From Streptococcus sanguinis SK49 (GTDB taxonomy: Bacteria > Bacillota > Bacilli > Lactobacillales > Streptococcaceae), in contig NZ_GL890985.1 of the NCBI RefSeq assembly GCF_000212815.1, positions 583,162-647,161 on the forward strand: a stretch of DNA of 64,000 bases, given 5' to 3'. A model generated the notes under the pieces. The model did not search any database. It was not told where the DNA came from and worked only from the letters and a program-made list of their open reading frames with translations. Position numbers and translations under genes: made by a program. The first letter of the stretch is position 1, and every line of letters starts with the position of its first letter. Below are positions 53,748 through 64,000 of this stretch, in pieces.

Positions 53748-55205
53748 GTGACGAAAGAAGAAAACTACTCACCGGAAGAAGAAAAGAAAGAGTCGGTCCT
53801 TGATTTTGAAGAGGCCAAGGAAATGACAGTCGGACAAGCCACTCGTAAAAAAGAGGAGCTGGAAGCCGGTGTGAATGAAAGTGACAATGTGCTGGATAAG
53901 TATATCAAGCAGCACCGTCAGGAAATCGAAGCAGGAAAATTTGAAACCCAGAAAATCAGAAAGCTGCAGGAGCAGGAAGCGGCTCAGGCTGAGCAAGCCT
54001 CTTCTGATTTGACCGACTTCATCAAAGAAAGACGGCAAGAGGTTGAAAGTGAACAGGAGATTCCAACAGCTCAGTTGACAAGCACTGAGACAGCGAGTGA
54101 GCCAGAAGCAGCTCCAAATCCCTTAGGTTCTCGCAGTCAACGCTCAGAGCAGGAAGATGCAGTTCCTGCCACTCCCGTTCAAAAGACATCTTACGGTCCT
54201 ATTCCGGAGCCGCTTGATGAGAAGGAATTACAGGTTCCTAAGACACCTTTCTACAAGAAAAAAGCTTTCCTTTATCCAGTTTTAGGACTTTTCGGGATTG
54301 CTGTAGCGGGCACAGGGCTTTACTTTGCTCTGGGGCATAATTGGGGCCACAAGACCGTTACAAGCTCTAGTTCTTCGACATCGCAGTCCAGCAAAAAGAG
54401 TTCGTCTTCCTCTAGCTCTGATAATACTGCCAAGGATTTGAAGTCCTTTAATGATGAGTATGCTGCATTTTTCACAGATAGCAATCAGACAGCTGTCAAA
54501 AACAGTAAATTTGGTGACTTGGAAAAATTAAAAACCTTACTTGAAAAGCTAAAAGGCAGCAAAGACTATGATGCAGCCAAGAGTAAGTATGATTCCTTGG
54601 TCAAGCAGATTTCGGCTATCCAAAGTGTCAATTCACAGTTTGATGGTGGAGCGATCACTGACGGTGTCTTGAATAAGGAAGCCAAGGCCAATACAAATGC
54701 GACTTTCTCAGATGTATCAAGTGGCAATGCTAAGCTAGATGAAGTTCTAAAGGCAGCGATTGCCCAAGGACGTAGCCAACAGGTGCCAACACCAGCTCCT
54801 GCTACTGATCAGGGAGGCTCTAGTGCGGGTACAAGCGGCGGTTCAAGCTCGTCTGCTTCTGGTTCAGGGGCTTCCAGCTCATACTCTGGCTATGGTCTTC
54901 CAAGCAATGGAGTAAATCTGCAGAGAGACCTCAGTCGTGTCCCTTATAACCAAGCAGCTATTGATGACGTTAACAATCCAGCTTGGACTTTCAATCCTGG
55001 CGTTCTAGAGAAGATTTTGCAAACTTCCCGTGAACGTGGCTATATTTCTGGTGATAACTATATCCTGGAACGCGTCAATATTATTAAAGGAAACGGCTAC
55101 TATAACCTCTTCAAGCCAGACGGTACCTACCTCTTCAGTATCAACTGTAAGACTGGCTACTTCGTCGGAAATGGACCAGGTCATGCTGACTCACTTGATT
55201 TCTAG
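53748..55205 (+). CDS. mapZ: Mid-cell-anchored protein Z
   Basis: MapZ (LocZ) marks the future division site in streptococci, recruits FtsZ and is phosphorylated by StkP. In 485 residues it has an acidic, glutamate-rich cytoplasmic part (about 1-170) containing repeated LDKYIKQHRQEIEAGKFETQ-like and LTDFIKERRQEVESE elements. One membrane span follows (about 178-197, AFLYPVLGLFGIAVAGTGL), then a serine-rich linker, an extracellular helical domain (about 225-340), a second Gly/Ser linker and the C-terminal peptidoglycan-binding domain. The start is GTG with AAAGGA upstream, 12 bases after the methyltransferase stop. Confidence 0.93.
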   Translation: MTKEENYSPEEEKKESVLDFEEAKEMTVGQATRKKEELEAGVNESDNVLDKYIKQHRQEIEAGKFETQKIRKLQEQEAAQAEQASSDLTDFIKERRQEVESEQEIPTAQLTSTETASEPEAAPNPLGSRSQRSEQEDAVPATPVQKTSYGPIPEPLDEKELQVPKTPFYKKKAFLYPVLGLFGIAVAGTGLYFALGHNWGHKTVTSSSSSTSQSSKKSSSSSSSDNTAKDLKSFNDEYAAFFTDSNQTAVKNSKFGDLEKLKTLLEKLKGSKDYDAAKSKYDSLVKQISAIQSVNSQFDGGAITDGVLNKEAKANTNATFSDVSSGNAKLDEVLKAAIAQGRSQQVPTPAPATDQGGSSAGTSGGSSSSASGSGASSSYSGYGLPSNGVNLQRDLSRVPYNQAAIDDVNNPAWTFNPGVLEKILQTSRERGYISGDNYILERVNIIKGNGYYNLFKPDGTYLFSINCKTGYFVGNGPGHADSLDF

Positions 55206-55235
55206 TTTGTTGATGAATTTCATTATATATGCACA

Positions 55236-55266
55236 AAAAAAGTTCTCGATTTCGAGAACTTTTTAT
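55236..55266. terminator. Bidirectional terminator between mapZ and luxS
   Basis: AAAAAGTTCTCGA and TCGAGAACTTTTT form a perfect stem with T-runs on both strands. Confidence 0.92.
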
Positions 55267-55270
55267 TGTT

Positions 55271-55753
55271 TTAAATCACATGGCGTTCAAAGGCATCATC
55301 TGAGATTCCTTGGCTGAGAATAAGTTTAGCCCATTCTTTGGCTGAGAAGAGGCTGTGATCCTTGTAGTTTCCGCAGGATTCAATGGCTGTTCCAGGGACA
55401 TCTTCCCAGCTAGTTGACTCAGCGATTTCTTCCAGACAGGATTTGATGACCTGAGCAATCTGGCTGGAGCTGTGTTGGCCCCACATAATCATATGAAAAC
55501 CAGTACGGCAGCCAAAAGGCGAGCAGTCAATCATACCATCAATGCGCTTGCGGATCAACATAGCCAGCAAATGCTCAATGGTATGCAGACCAGCAGTCGG
55601 AATGGAATCTTCATTAGGCTGAACCAGACGGATATCAAAATTGGAAATGATGTCTCCTTTGGGACCAGTTTCCTCTCCGATGAGGCGGACATAAGGCGCT
55701 TTGACAATGGTATGATCCAGCTCAAAGCTTTCAACGACAACTTCTTTAGACAT
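55271..55753 (-). CDS. luxS: S-ribosylhomocysteine lyase LuxS
   Basis: LuxS cleaves S-ribosylhomocysteine to homocysteine and DPD, the precursor of autoinducer 2, in the activated methyl cycle. The 160-residue protein has the metal ligands H57 and H61 (HTIEH) and C127 (ESCGNY), and the catalytic C82 in FGCRTGFH. All are intact. It is monocistronic on the minus strand. An extended -10 (TGCTATAAT read on the minus strand, 55876-55868) lies about 110 bases upstream, giving a long leader. Confidence 0.96.
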   Translation of the reverse strand: MSKEVVVESFELDHTIVKAPYVRLIGEETGPKGDIISNFDIRLVQPNEDSIPTAGLHTIEHLLAMLIRKRIDGMIDCSPFGCRTGFHMIMWGQHSSSQIAQVIKSCLEEIAESTSWEDVPGTAIESCGNYKDHSLFSAKEWAKLILSQGISDDAFERHVI

Positions 55754-56117
55754 GGTTTCTCCTTTACAATGTAGCGAGTGCGAGAAGGTTTTTCTAGTGA
55801 TATCAAGCCATAGGTTTGTCTTGTTAGCGAAGAAAAAGCCTGTCTCATATGCATCTTTTCTTCTCTGATTATAGCATAAAAATTTTTTATTTGGGAATAA
55901 AGTTTAGGTCTTAGGGGAATGAAAAGTTTGAATAATCTTGTTTATGGTTTGAAAAAGTTTTGGTGCTCAGCCTTCTACAAACTTTGAAGATTTAGTCGGT
56001 AAAAATTGGACAAAAGCTTTCTTGAATTTCAAAAAATAGGTTTGTGAATTTTTTAGATTTGTGATAGAATAGTATGGAATTTTGAATTCAACAATTAAAT
56101 AGATTTGGAGTAAAAAC
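55754..56117. promoter_or_regulatory. Divergent promoter region of luxS and rny
   Basis: The 364-base gap has no gene. On the minus strand TGCTATAAT (55876-55868) drives luxS. On the plus strand TTGTGA (56042-56047), a 17-base spacer and TAGAAT (56065-56070) with an upstream TG form the rny promoter, and TTTGGAG precedes the rny start. The middle part is AT-rich with no further structure I can support. Confidence 0.65.
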
Positions 56118-57731
56118 ATGGACCTATTTCCTATAATTATGTCTGTTTTTGCTGCCATCATTGGTTTAGTGATTGGATATGTAAGTGTCTCAGCTAAGAT
56201 GAAATCATCAAAAGAAGCTGCAGAGCTTACTCTTTTAAATGCTGAACAAGAAGCAACCAATTTACGCGGACAAGCTGAACGCGAAGCTGATTTGATTGTC
56301 AAAGAAGCCAAGCGGGAAACAAGTTCGCTTAAAAAAGAAGCACTTTTGGAGGCAAAAGAAGAAGCCAGAAAATATCGTGAACAAGTTGATGCAGAATTTA
56401 AGTCTGAACGTCAAGAGTTGAAACAAATCGAAAGCCGCTTGACAGAGCGCGCTTCTACCCTTGACCGCAAAGACGATAATTTAAGCAACAAAGAAAAGGC
56501 TTTGGAGCAAAAAGAACAAAGTCTCTCAGATAAATCTAAACACATTGATGCGCGTGAAGAACAAGTAGCGGAACTTGAAAAGCAGAAAGCGGCAGAGCTG
56601 GAGCGAGTTGCTTCGCTATCGCAGACAGAAGCGCGTGATATTATTTTGACGCAGACCGAGGACAAGCTTTCTAAAGAGATTGCGACTAGGATTCGGGATG
56701 CGGAGCAAGATATCAAAGAGCGGTCTGACAAGGTTGCGAAGAATATCTTGGTCCAAGCCATGCAGCGTATTGCCGGTGATTATGTCGCTGAGCAAACCAA
56801 TTCAACGGTGCATCTGCCAGATGACAGTATGAAGGGCCGGATTATTGGCCGTGAAGGTCGCAATATCCGAACTTTTGAAAGTCTGACTGGTATTGATGTC
56901 ATCATTGATGATACGCCTGAAGTGGTTACTCTCTCAGGTTTTGATCCGATTCGACGTGAGATTGCTCGTATGACCATGGAAGCACTCTTGAAAGATGGCC
57001 GTATTCACCCAGCTCGCATCGAGGAGTTGGTTGAGAAGAATCGTCTGGAAATTGACAATCGCATCCGTGAGTACGGAGAAGCCGCAGCTTATGAAATTGG
57101 AGCACCTAACCTGCATCCTGATTTGATGAAGATTATGGGTCGCTTGCAGTTCCGTACTTCTTATGGCCAGAACGTCCTACGTCACTCTATTGAAGTTGCC
57201 AAGCTTTCCGGCATCATTGCTGCTGAGTTGGGTGAAAATGCCAATTTAGCCCGCCGTGCTGGATTTCTCCATGATATTGGTAAGTCTATTGACCGTGAGG
57301 TTGAAGGCAGCCACGTGGAAATCGGAACAGAACTGGCTCGTAAGTACAAGGAGCATCCAGTTGTTGTTAATACCATTGCCAGCCACCACGGAGATGTGGA
57401 AGCAGAAAGTGTCATTGCTGTTATCGTAGCTGCAGCAGACGCTCTCAGTGCTGCTCGTCCAGGTGCCCGCAGTGAATCTCTGGAAAGCTATATCAAGCGT
57501 CTCCAAGATTTGGAAGAAATCGCTAATAGCTTCAAGGGTGTCAAGAACAGCTTTGCTTTACAAGCCGGCCGGGAAATCCGGATTATGGTTCAGCCGGACA
57601 AGATTAAGGATGACAAGATTACGATTTTGGCTCACGATGTTCGTGAAAAGATCGAAAACAACTTAGAATATCCGGGCAATATCAAGGTAACGGTCATCCG
57701 TGAGATGCGAGCCGTTGACTACGCAAAATAA
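56118..57731 (+). CDS. rny: Ribonuclease Y
   Basis: RNase Y is the membrane-bound endoribonuclease that starts mRNA decay in many Firmicutes. In 537 residues it has an N-terminal membrane segment (about 3-24), a long charged coiled coil (about 30-210), a KH domain ([15 protein letters not shown], about 236-250), and an HD domain ([10 protein letters not shown], about 386-395, with the His-Asp metal pair). All catalytic motifs are present. It has its own promoter and terminator. Confidence 0.96.
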   Translation: MDLFPIIMSVFAAIIGLVIGYVSVSAKMKSSKEAAELTLLNAEQEATNLRGQAEREADLIVKEAKRETSSLKKEALLEAKEEARKYREQVDAEFKSERQELKQIESRLTERASTLDRKDDNLSNKEKALEQKEQSLSDKSKHIDAREEQVAELEKQKAAELERVASLSQTEARDIILTQTEDKLSKEIATRIRDAEQDIKERSDKVAKNILVQAMQRIAGDYVAEQTNSTVHLPDDSMKGRIIGREGRNIRTFESLTGIDVIIDDTPEVVTLSGFDPIRREIARMTMEALLKDGRIHPARIEELVEKNRLEIDNRIREYGEAAAYEIGAPNLHPDLMKIMGRLQFRTSYGQNVLRHSIEVAKLSGIIAAELGENANLARRAGFLHDIGKSIDREVEGSHVEIGTELARKYKEHPVVVNTIASHHGDVEAESVIAVIVAAADALSAARPGARSESLESYIKRLQDLEEIANSFKGVKNSFALQAGREIRIMVQPDKIKDDKITILAHDVREKIENNLEYPGNIKVTVIREMRAVDYAK

Positions 57732-57732
57732 A

Positions 57733-57768
57733 GAAAAAATGCAGTCTGTTAACAGATTGCTTTTTTCT
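57733..57768 (+). terminator. Rho-independent terminator after rny
   Basis: GCAGTCTG (57741-57748) pairs with CAGATTGC (57753-57760, one G-T pair) around TTAA, preceded by AAAAAA and followed by TTTTTT. Confidence 0.9.
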
Positions 57769-57899
57769 TGAATTATCTGCCGGTCTATTTTGTTTTCCGT
57801 ATGATTGCTTGATTATTTTTCTATTTTCTCAAAATTCTAGACACATACATTTCTTCCTATCCTCTTGAAATATCAGTCTAATTTTGTTACACTAGATAG

Positions 57900-58550
<651 letters not shown>

Positions 58551-58575
58551 AAAGTTAGAAATTAGGTAGAAAATT

Positions 58576-58890
58576 ATGATGTTAAAACCGTCTATTGACA
58601 CTTTGCTGGACAAGGTTCCGTCAAAATATTCCTTGGTTATTTTAGAAGCTAAGCGCGCTCATGAGCTTGAAGCTGGAGCTCCCGCTACGCAGGAATTCAA
58701 GTCTGTCAAATCCACTCTTCGTGCTTTGGAAGAAATTGAATCCGGTAATGTTGTTATCCATCCAGATCCAGAAGGCAAGCGCGAGGCAGTTCGTCGTCGA
58801 GCAGAAGAAGAGCGCCTGCGTAAAGAAGAAGAAGAACGCAAGATTAAAGAGCAAATCGCTAAAGAAAAAGAAGAAGGTGAGAAGATTTAA
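58576..58890 (+). CDS. rpoZ: RNA polymerase omega subunit
   Basis: Omega helps assemble and stabilise beta-prime of RNA polymerase. The 104-residue protein has the conserved [20 protein letters not shown] start and [10 protein letters not shown], with [14 protein letters not shown] following. The C-terminus (about 70-104) is a highly charged Glu/Arg/Lys helix typical of streptococcal omega. It follows gmk by 25 bases, a conserved pairing. Confidence 0.94.
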   Translation: MMLKPSIDTLLDKVPSKYSLVILEAKRAHELEAGAPATQEFKSVKSTLRALEEIESGNVVIHPDPEGKREAVRRRAEEERLRKEEEERKIKEQIAKEKEEGEKI

Positions 58891-58950
58891 GGTTGGGGAT
58901 GCTCAATCTTATTTTTTCTGTAATGATGTTTAGGAAAGTGGGGTGAGAAT

Positions 58951-61338
58951 ATGAAGGTGGCAAAGATTACTGTGGATGTTCCTCTGATGCAGACGGACAA
59001 GCCCTATAGTTATGCTATTCCAGAAGAGTTTGCAGGGATGCTGGCAGCTGGCATGCGGGTCCATGTCCCTTTTGGGCAGGGAAATCGCCTGATTCAGGGG
59101 ATTGTGGTCGGTTTTGATGAGACGGGAGACCAAGAAGAGCTAAAGGAGATTGCAGAAGTCCTTGATTTCAGTTCCGTGCTGAATCAGGAACAGCTCTGGC
59201 TGGCGGACGAGCTGCGCAAGTCAGTCTTTTCCTATAAGATTACCCTTTTAAAGGCCATGCTGCCTAGTCTTCTCAACTCCAGCTATGATAAATTGCTCTA
59301 TCCGACAGAGCTGCTGAATGATGAGGAACGTTCAGCTATCTTTGGTCAGGAGGACAGTCTTCGCTTTTCTGATTTGGACAAGAAAAGTCAGGCCAAGCTG
59401 ATGCGACTGACACAGACTGGCCGCATTCGACTAGAGTATCAGGCGACGGACAAGAAGCATATTAAGACTGAGAAATGGTATCAGGTCAATCATACCGCTC
59501 TGCAAAATCATGACCTTCCCCGACAAGCTAAGAAGAAACAAGCATTAAAAGAAATCTTGCTAGAACAGCAGGATAGCCGGCTCTTGGCTAATTTGCGAGA
59601 AAACTTTTCGCGCGATATTATTAATTACTTTATCAAAGAAAATCTAATTAGTATTGAGGATAGAGAAATCAGCCGTTCTGCTGCTTATTTCCAAAAGGAG
59701 CGGCAGCAACAAAGTCTGACCTTAAATGATGAACAAGCCGCAGCGGTTGCGGCAATCACTCAGAAAATTGGTCAGAGTCATTCTCAGCCAGTTCTCTTAG
59801 AAGGAGTTACAGGCAGCGGGAAGACCGAAGTTTACCTGCAGGTCATCGCAGAGGCATTGGCCCAGGGCAAGACCGCTATCATGCTGGTTCCAGAGATTTC
59901 TCTGACTCCGCAGGTTACAGATCGCTTTATTTCTAGATTTGGCGATCAAGTTGCTATTTTGCATTCAGGTCTGTCTGACGGTGAGAAATATGATGAGTGG
60001 CGCAAGGTGGAGCGAGGAGCTGCCCAGGTCGTTGTCGGCGCGCGTTCAGCTATTTTTGCTCCCTTGACAAATATTGGAGCCATTATCATTGATGAAGAGC
60101 ATGAGTCCTCCTACAAGCAGGATTCTAATCCTCGCTATCATGCTAGAGAGGTGGCTCTCCTGCGAGCTCAGTATAATCAAGCTGTCTTAGTGTTAGGTTC
60201 GGCAACTCCGAGCTTGGAGAGCCGTGCTCGAGCAAGCCGTGGAGTCTATGATTTTCAGCTGCTCAGCAAGCGTGCAAATCCGCTGGCGCAGATTCCTCAA
60301 GTGGAAGTGGTGGATTTTCGGGATTATATCGGGCAGCATGAGGCCAGTAATTTCACCCCAGTCCTGCTAGAGGCTATTCAAGATCGTCTGGATAAGGGAG
60401 AGCAGACGGTTCTCATGCTCAACAGGCGGGGGTATTCCAGCTTTGTTATGTGTCGGGAATGTGGGACCGTTGACAGCTGTCCCAACTGTGATATTTCTCT
60501 GACCCTGCATATGGACACCAAGACCATGAACTGCCACTACTGTGGTTTTACTAAGAATATTCCTCAGAGTTGTCCTAACTGTGCCAGCCGCAGCATTCGC
60601 TATTATGGGACTGGGACACAGAAAGCTTATGATGAGTTGGTTCAGCTCTTTCCGCAGGCTCGCATTTTGCGGATGGATGTAGATACGACCCGTAAGAAGG
60701 GCAGTCATGAAGCCATTTTAGAAAACTTTGGTCAGGGTCAGGCAGATATTCTCTTAGGCACCCAGATGATTGCCAAGGGATTGGATTTTCCAAATGTGAC
60801 GCTGGTTGGTGTTCTTAATGCAGACACAGCTCTTAATCTGCCGGACTTTCGCTCTTCAGAACGAACCTTCCAGCTGCTGACTCAGGTGGCAGGCCGTGCT
60901 GGTCGGGCTGAAAAGGCTGGTCAGGTCTTTATCCAGTCCTATAATCCTCATCATTATGCCATTGAGTTTGCCAAGCAGCAGGATTACGAGGGCTTTTATG
61001 CTTATGAAATGGGAATCCGCCGGCAGCTAGGTTATCCGCCTTATTACTTTACGGTCGGTCTAACCCTGTCGCACAAGGACGAAGAGACAGCAGTGCGAAA
61101 AGCTTATGAGGTTATGGATATTCTGCGGAGCGGTCTGTCAGAAAAAGTGCAAATCTTGGGTCCAACGCCGAAGCCCATAGCTCGCACCCATAATCTCTAT
61201 CATTATCAGATTTTGCTCAAATATCGCTTTGAAGACAAGCTGCAGACGACACTAAATCAAGTCTTGGACTGGACACAAAATCGGGACAATAAAGATTTAC
61301 GACTGACAATTGATAATGAACCACAAAATTTTATGTAA
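58951..61338 (+). CDS. priA: Primosomal protein N' (PriA helicase)
   Basis: PriA restarts stalled replication forks by recognising fork structures and loading DnaB through the primosome. In 795 residues it has an N-terminal DNA-binding domain (about 1-105), helicase motifs Walker A GVTGSGKTEVY and IIIDEEHESSYKQ, eight zinc-binding cysteines in CRECGTVDSCPNC and CHYCGFTKNIPQSCPNC, and then GTQMIAKGLDFPNV and VAGRAGRAEK. Intact and of normal length. It follows rpoZ by 60 bases. Confidence 0.96.
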   Translation: MKVAKITVDVPLMQTDKPYSYAIPEEFAGMLAAGMRVHVPFGQGNRLIQGIVVGFDETGDQEELKEIAEVLDFSSVLNQEQLWLADELRKSVFSYKITLLKAMLPSLLNSSYDKLLYPTELLNDEERSAIFGQEDSLRFSDLDKKSQAKLMRLTQTGRIRLEYQATDKKHIKTEKWYQVNHTALQNHDLPRQAKKKQALKEILLEQQDSRLLANLRENFSRDIINYFIKENLISIEDREISRSAAYFQKERQQQSLTLNDEQAAAVAAITQKIGQSHSQPVLLEGVTGSGKTEVYLQVIAEALAQGKTAIMLVPEISLTPQVTDRFISRFGDQVAILHSGLSDGEKYDEWRKVERGAAQVVVGARSAIFAPLTNIGAIIIDEEHESSYKQDSNPRYHAREVALLRAQYNQAVLVLGSATPSLESRARASRGVYDFQLLSKRANPLAQIPQVEVVDFRDYIGQHEASNFTPVLLEAIQDRLDKGEQTVLMLNRRGYSSFVMCRECGTVDSCPNCDISLTLHMDTKTMNCHYCGFTKNIPQSCPNCASRSIRYYGTGTQKAYDELVQLFPQARILRMDVDTTRKKGSHEAILENFGQGQADILLGTQMIAKGLDFPNVTLVGVLNADTALNLPDFRSSERTFQLLTQVAGRAGRAEKAGQVFIQSYNPHHYAIEFAKQQDYEGFYAYEMGIRRQLGYPPYYFTVGLTLSHKDEETAVRKAYEVMDILRSGLSEKVQILGPTPKPIARTHNLYHYQILLKYRFEDKLQTTLNQVLDWTQNRDNKDLRLTIDNEPQNFM

Positions 61339-61415
61339 AGCTTTTTAGCCGAGATTAAGGTTGTTGTAGACGACTTCTGATATAATAAGGGAAGGAACAA
61401 AAAAGGAATTAATAG

Positions 61416-62357
61416 TTGAAAATGATGAAAATAATATTTATGGGGACACCGGACTTCTCAGCGACTGTCTTAAAAGGGCTGCTGGACAGCGGTCAATATG
61501 AAGTGTTAGCAGTGGTAACGCAGCCGGACCGTGCCGTCGGTCGAAAAAGAGAGATTCGCATGACTCCAGTAAAAGAATTGGCCTTGGAATACAAGCTACC
61601 ACTTTATCAACCGGAAAAGCTGGCACAAAGCTCGGATTTAGAGGAGTTGATGAACTTAGAAGCAGATGGCATTGTCACAGCTGCATTTGGACAGTTTTTG
61701 CCTAGCCGCTTGCTGGACAGTGTTGACTTTGCGGTGAATGTTCATGCCTCTTTGCTGCCTAAATACCGAGGTGGTGCGCCCATTCACTATGCTCTGATCA
61801 ATGGAGATGAGCAAGCGGGTGTTACGATTATGGAAATGGTCAAGGAAATGGATGCTGGAGACATGATAGCCAGCAAGGCGACGCCGATTGAAGAGACAGA
61901 CAATGTTGGAACTCTCTTTGAAAAATTGGCGCTTATTGGTCGAGATCTGTTATTGGATGTACTGCCAGCATACAGGGCAGGGCAGATCATTCCTCAACCG
62001 CAGGATCCTAGTCAGGTCACTTTCTCTCCGAATATCAGCCCAGAAGAAGAGCGGATAGACTGGAGCAAAACAAACCGACAAATTTTCAATCAAATTCGCG
62101 GCATGTATCCTTGGCCAGTAGCTCATACCTTGCTGCAGGGGCAACGCTTTAAGATTTACGAAGCAGATATGGCGGCTGGCGACGGTCAGCCGGGACAGAT
62201 CTTGTCTATTAGTAAAAAAGAGCTAGTAGTCGCAGCTGGACAGGGAGCTCTCTCGCTGAAGACGGTTCAGCCTGCTGGTAAGCCCAAGATGGCTATCGTT
62301 GATTTTTTGAATGGACTGGGCCGCAGCCTGTCCATAGGAGATACTTTTGGAAAGTAA
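61416..62357 (+). CDS. fmt: Methionyl-tRNA formyltransferase
   Basis: Fmt formylates Met-tRNA for initiation. The 313 residues include [17 protein letters not shown] at the start, [13 protein letters not shown], the catalytic region [15 protein letters not shown] with MDAGD, and a C-terminal OB-like tRNA-binding domain (about 205-310). The start is uncertain. AAAAGGA (61401-61407) suits TTG 61416, while ATG 61422 or 61425 match the usual MTKIIFMG beginning but lie 14-17 bases away. The gene ends 11 bases inside rsmB. Confidence 0.93.
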   Translation: MKMMKIIFMGTPDFSATVLKGLLDSGQYEVLAVVTQPDRAVGRKREIRMTPVKELALEYKLPLYQPEKLAQSSDLEELMNLEADGIVTAAFGQFLPSRLLDSVDFAVNVHASLLPKYRGGAPIHYALINGDEQAGVTIMEMVKEMDAGDMIASKATPIEETDNVGTLFEKLALIGRDLLLDVLPAYRAGQIIPQPQDPSQVTFSPNISPEEERIDWSKTNRQIFNQIRGMYPWPVAHTLLQGQRFKIYEADMAAGDGQPGQILSISKKELVVAAGQGALSLKTVQPAGKPKMAIVDFLNGLGRSLSIGDTFGK

Positions 62358-63663
62358 GCAAAAAACGGCCCGTTGGCAGGCCTTGGAAATTTTGGAAGAA
62401 GTTTTTGAAGAAAGAGCCTATTCCAATATCGCTTTAAACCGAGCACTGAGTCAAAGTCCGCTGAGTCAAGCAGATAAAGGTCTGGTAACAGAGCTGGTTT
62501 ACGGCACAGTTGCTCGAAAAATCACTCTGGAGTGGTATTTATCCCATCTGATTGAGGATAGGAACAAATTAGATAACTGGCTCTATATTCTGCTTATGCT
62601 TAGTCTGTACCAGATGCTCTTTCTAGATAAAATCCCTCAGCATGCAGCTGTTCATGAGGCTGTTGAGATTGCGAAAATCCGTAAACGTGGCAGTGAGAAA
62701 TTTGTCAATGCCCTGTTACGTAGGATTGAGCGTGAGGGTGTGGCTGATTTTGAAACAATCAAGCGCAAAAACAAGCGCTATTCGATCCAGTATTCTCTGC
62801 CGGTCTGGCTGGTCAAAGACCTGATAGAAGAGTTTGGCGAAGAAAGAGCTCTAGCTATCTTTGCCAGTCTCTTTGTTCGTAGTAAGGCCAGCATTCGCGT
62901 GACGGATATGTCGCGCAAGGCAGAGCTTCGCCAGCTTTTAGGGGCTGAGAACTCGCTTTTATCTCCGTCAGCCTTGGTTAAAAGACAGGGGCATTTTGCT
63001 GGGCATCAGCTCTTTGAAAGCGGAGCGATTACGATTCAGGATGAGTCTAGTCAGCTTGTGGCTCCGACTCTGGCCATCGAAGGGGAGGAGCAGATTCTGG
63101 ATGCCTGCAGTGCACCGGGCGGAAAGACTGTCCACATGGCTTCCTATCTGACGAGCGGCCACATTACAGCCTTGGACCTCTACAATCATAAGTTAGAGCT
63201 CGTAGAAGAAAATGCGGAAAGACTGGGCCTAGCTGATAAAATCACCACTAAAAAGCTGGACGCGACCAAGGTGTTTGAGACATTTGGCCCAGATACTTTC
63301 GATAAAATCCTGGTGGACGCTCCTTGCTCTGGTATTGGCTTAATTCGCCGCAAACCGGATATAAAATATAATAAAGAAAATGCAGATTTTGAGAATTTAC
63401 AAAAAATTCAGCTGGATATACTAGACAGCGTTTGTCAAAGTCTACGTAAAGGTGGTATAATAGCTTATAGTACTTGCACGATTATGGCCAAAGAGAATTT
63501 TGAGGTTGTCGAGAAATTTCTGGCCAGTCATCCGAACTTTGAGCAAGTCTTATTAGACCATGAAATAAAAGATATCGTCAAAGACGGCTGTATTTTAATT
63601 ACGCCGGAATTATATGAAAGCGACGGATTTTTTATCAGTCAATTTAGGAAGATATCGGAATAA
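62347..63663 (+). CDS. rsmB: 16S rRNA (cytosine967-C5)-methyltransferase
   Basis: RsmB (Sun) makes m5C967 in 16S rRNA. In 438 residues it has an N-terminal NusB-like domain (about 1-135, [20 protein letters not shown] in part) and a C-terminal RsmB/NOP-type methyltransferase with the SAM motif [10 protein letters not shown], the motif [15 protein letters not shown] and the second cysteine motif YSTCTI. Both catalytic cysteines are present. The start is TTG 62347, overlapping fmt by 11 bases, so translation is coupled. Confidence 0.94.
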   Translation: MESKQKTARWQALEILEEVFEERAYSNIALNRALSQSPLSQADKGLVTELVYGTVARKITLEWYLSHLIEDRNKLDNWLYILLMLSLYQMLFLDKIPQHAAVHEAVEIAKIRKRGSEKFVNALLRRIEREGVADFETIKRKNKRYSIQYSLPVWLVKDLIEEFGEERALAIFASLFVRSKASIRVTDMSRKAELRQLLGAENSLLSPSALVKRQGHFAGHQLFESGAITIQDESSQLVAPTLAIEGEEQILDACSAPGGKTVHMASYLTSGHITALDLYNHKLELVEENAERLGLADKITTKKLDATKVFETFGPDTFDKILVDAPCSGIGLIRRKPDIKYNKENADFENLQKIQLDILDSVCQSLRKGGIIAYSTCTIMAKENFEVVEKFLASHPNFEQVLLDHEIKDIVKDGCILITPELYESDGFFISQFRKISE

Positions 63664-63681
63664 GAGGAGGAAACTGACAGT

Positions 63682-64000
63682 ATGGAAATTTCATTATTAA
63701 CAGATGTTGGTCAAAAGCGTACAAATAACCAAGATTATGCTAATCTTTTTGTGAATCGGGCGGGCAAGACCCTTATCATCTTGGCAGATGGTATGGGCGG
63801 TCACAGAGCTGGAAACATTGCCAGCGAAATGGCTGTGACAGACTTAGGAGCTGCCTGGGTTGATACACAGATTGATTCGGTGAATCAAGTACGTGAATGG
63901 TTTGCGGAGCACTTGGAAGAGGAAAATCAGCGCATTCATCAATTTGGTCAAGATGAAGAATACAAGGGTATGGGAACGACTTTGGAAGCCTTGGCTATCA
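63682..64000 (+). CDS. phpP: PP2C-type protein phosphatase PhpP (partial, runs off the window)
   Basis: The first 106 codons of a PPM/PP2C serine/threonine phosphatase are present: MEISLLTDVGQKRTNNQD and LADGMGGHRAGN carry the metal-binding aspartates, and GMGTTLEA follows. In streptococci this gene (phpP/pppL/stp1) precedes the PASTA kinase stkP, whose targets include MapZ, GpsB and other division proteins; stkP would lie beyond the window. AAGAGGAGG is upstream of ATG 63682, 18 bases after the rsmB stop. Confidence 0.93.
   Translation, partial: MEISLLTDVGQKRTNNQDYANLFVNRAGKTLIILADGMGGHRAGNIASEMAVTDLGAAWVDTQIDSVNQVREWFAEHLEEENQRIHQFGQDEEYKGMGTTLEALAI

Noticed and set aside
54360..54420. Serine codon repeats in mapZ as a phase-variable tract
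   Set aside because: The repeats are mixed serine codons rather than a uniform microsatellite, as expected for a flexible linker.
55555..55854. 99-codon minus-strand frame overlapping luxS
   Set aside because: It is out of frame with luxS and covers its leader and 5' half; no family resemblance or ribosome-binding site.

Overview
The window is a chromosomal segment of a low-GC Gram-positive bacterium, almost certainly a Streptococcus of the oral viridans type. A sanguinis/gordonii-like species fits best, but that is judged from remembered protein similarity, not a search. The signs are the order of the division and translation genes (ccrZ-trmB, rimP-nusA-rnpM-ylxQ-infB-rbfA, rsmH-ftsL-pbp2X-mraY, recU/pbp1A divergent from ypsA-gpsB-rnpB, mapZ, gmk-rpoZ-priA-fmt-rsmB-phpP), class B RNase P RNA, SigA promoters with extended -10 boxes, and a surface protease with a YSIRK-like signal.

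Layout. 1-1.1 kb: tRNA-Asn, then a decayed ISL3 (IS1167-like) insertion sequence and an AT-rich stretch without a gene. 1.1-13.7 kb: HIT protein, the EcsAB exporter, ccrZ-trmB, the rimP-to-infB translation operon, rbfA, nagA, a small membrane protein and an aldo/keto reductase. 13.9-23.9 kb: an accessory island with a complete type I restriction-modification operon (hsdR-hsdM-hsdS), a very AT-rich pair encoding a DUF262 (GmrS-like) protein and a HEPN-domain protein, and a HigB-like toxin with an antitoxin fused to an ImmA/IrrE metallopeptidase domain. 24.2-28.7 kb: a 1506-residue subtilisin-like surface protease. 28.8-33.3 kb: a glycine T-box riboswitch whose first gene is a predicted gluzincin, followed by glyQS. 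33.3-34.4 kb: a reverse-strand XRE regulator and membrane-protein operon. 34.5-39.0 kb: rsmH-ftsL-pbp2X-mraY. 39.1-48.1 kb: DEAD-box helicase, an amino-acid ABC transporter pair, trxB, NAD salvage (pncB-nadE), a broken GNAT gene and pepC. 48.1-55.8 kb: pbp1A-recU, ypsA-gpsB-rnpB, an RNA methyltransferase, mapZ and luxS. 56-64 kb: rny, gmk, rpoZ, priA, fmt, rsmB and the start of the PP2C phosphatase gene, which runs off the edge.

The backbone concentrates translation (trmB, rimP, nusA, infB, rbfA, glyQS, fmt, rsmB, rnpB, rny) and division or wall synthesis (ccrZ, ftsL, pbp2X, mraY, pbp1A, gpsB, mapZ, phpP). The island holds genome-defence and addiction functions. No integrase or attachment site is visible around it.

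The most interesting signals are these: the DUF262-HEPN pair, whose first gene is split by a one-base shift at an A6 tract; the HTH-ImmA/IrrE antitoxin with a palindromic operator; a glycine T-box placed in front of a predicted peptidase; a duplicated glyQ start with a 21-codon ORF and three consecutive hairpins; a hairpin lodged between the nusA Shine-Dalgarno and its start codon; and the apparent absence of a normal start codon for rimP.
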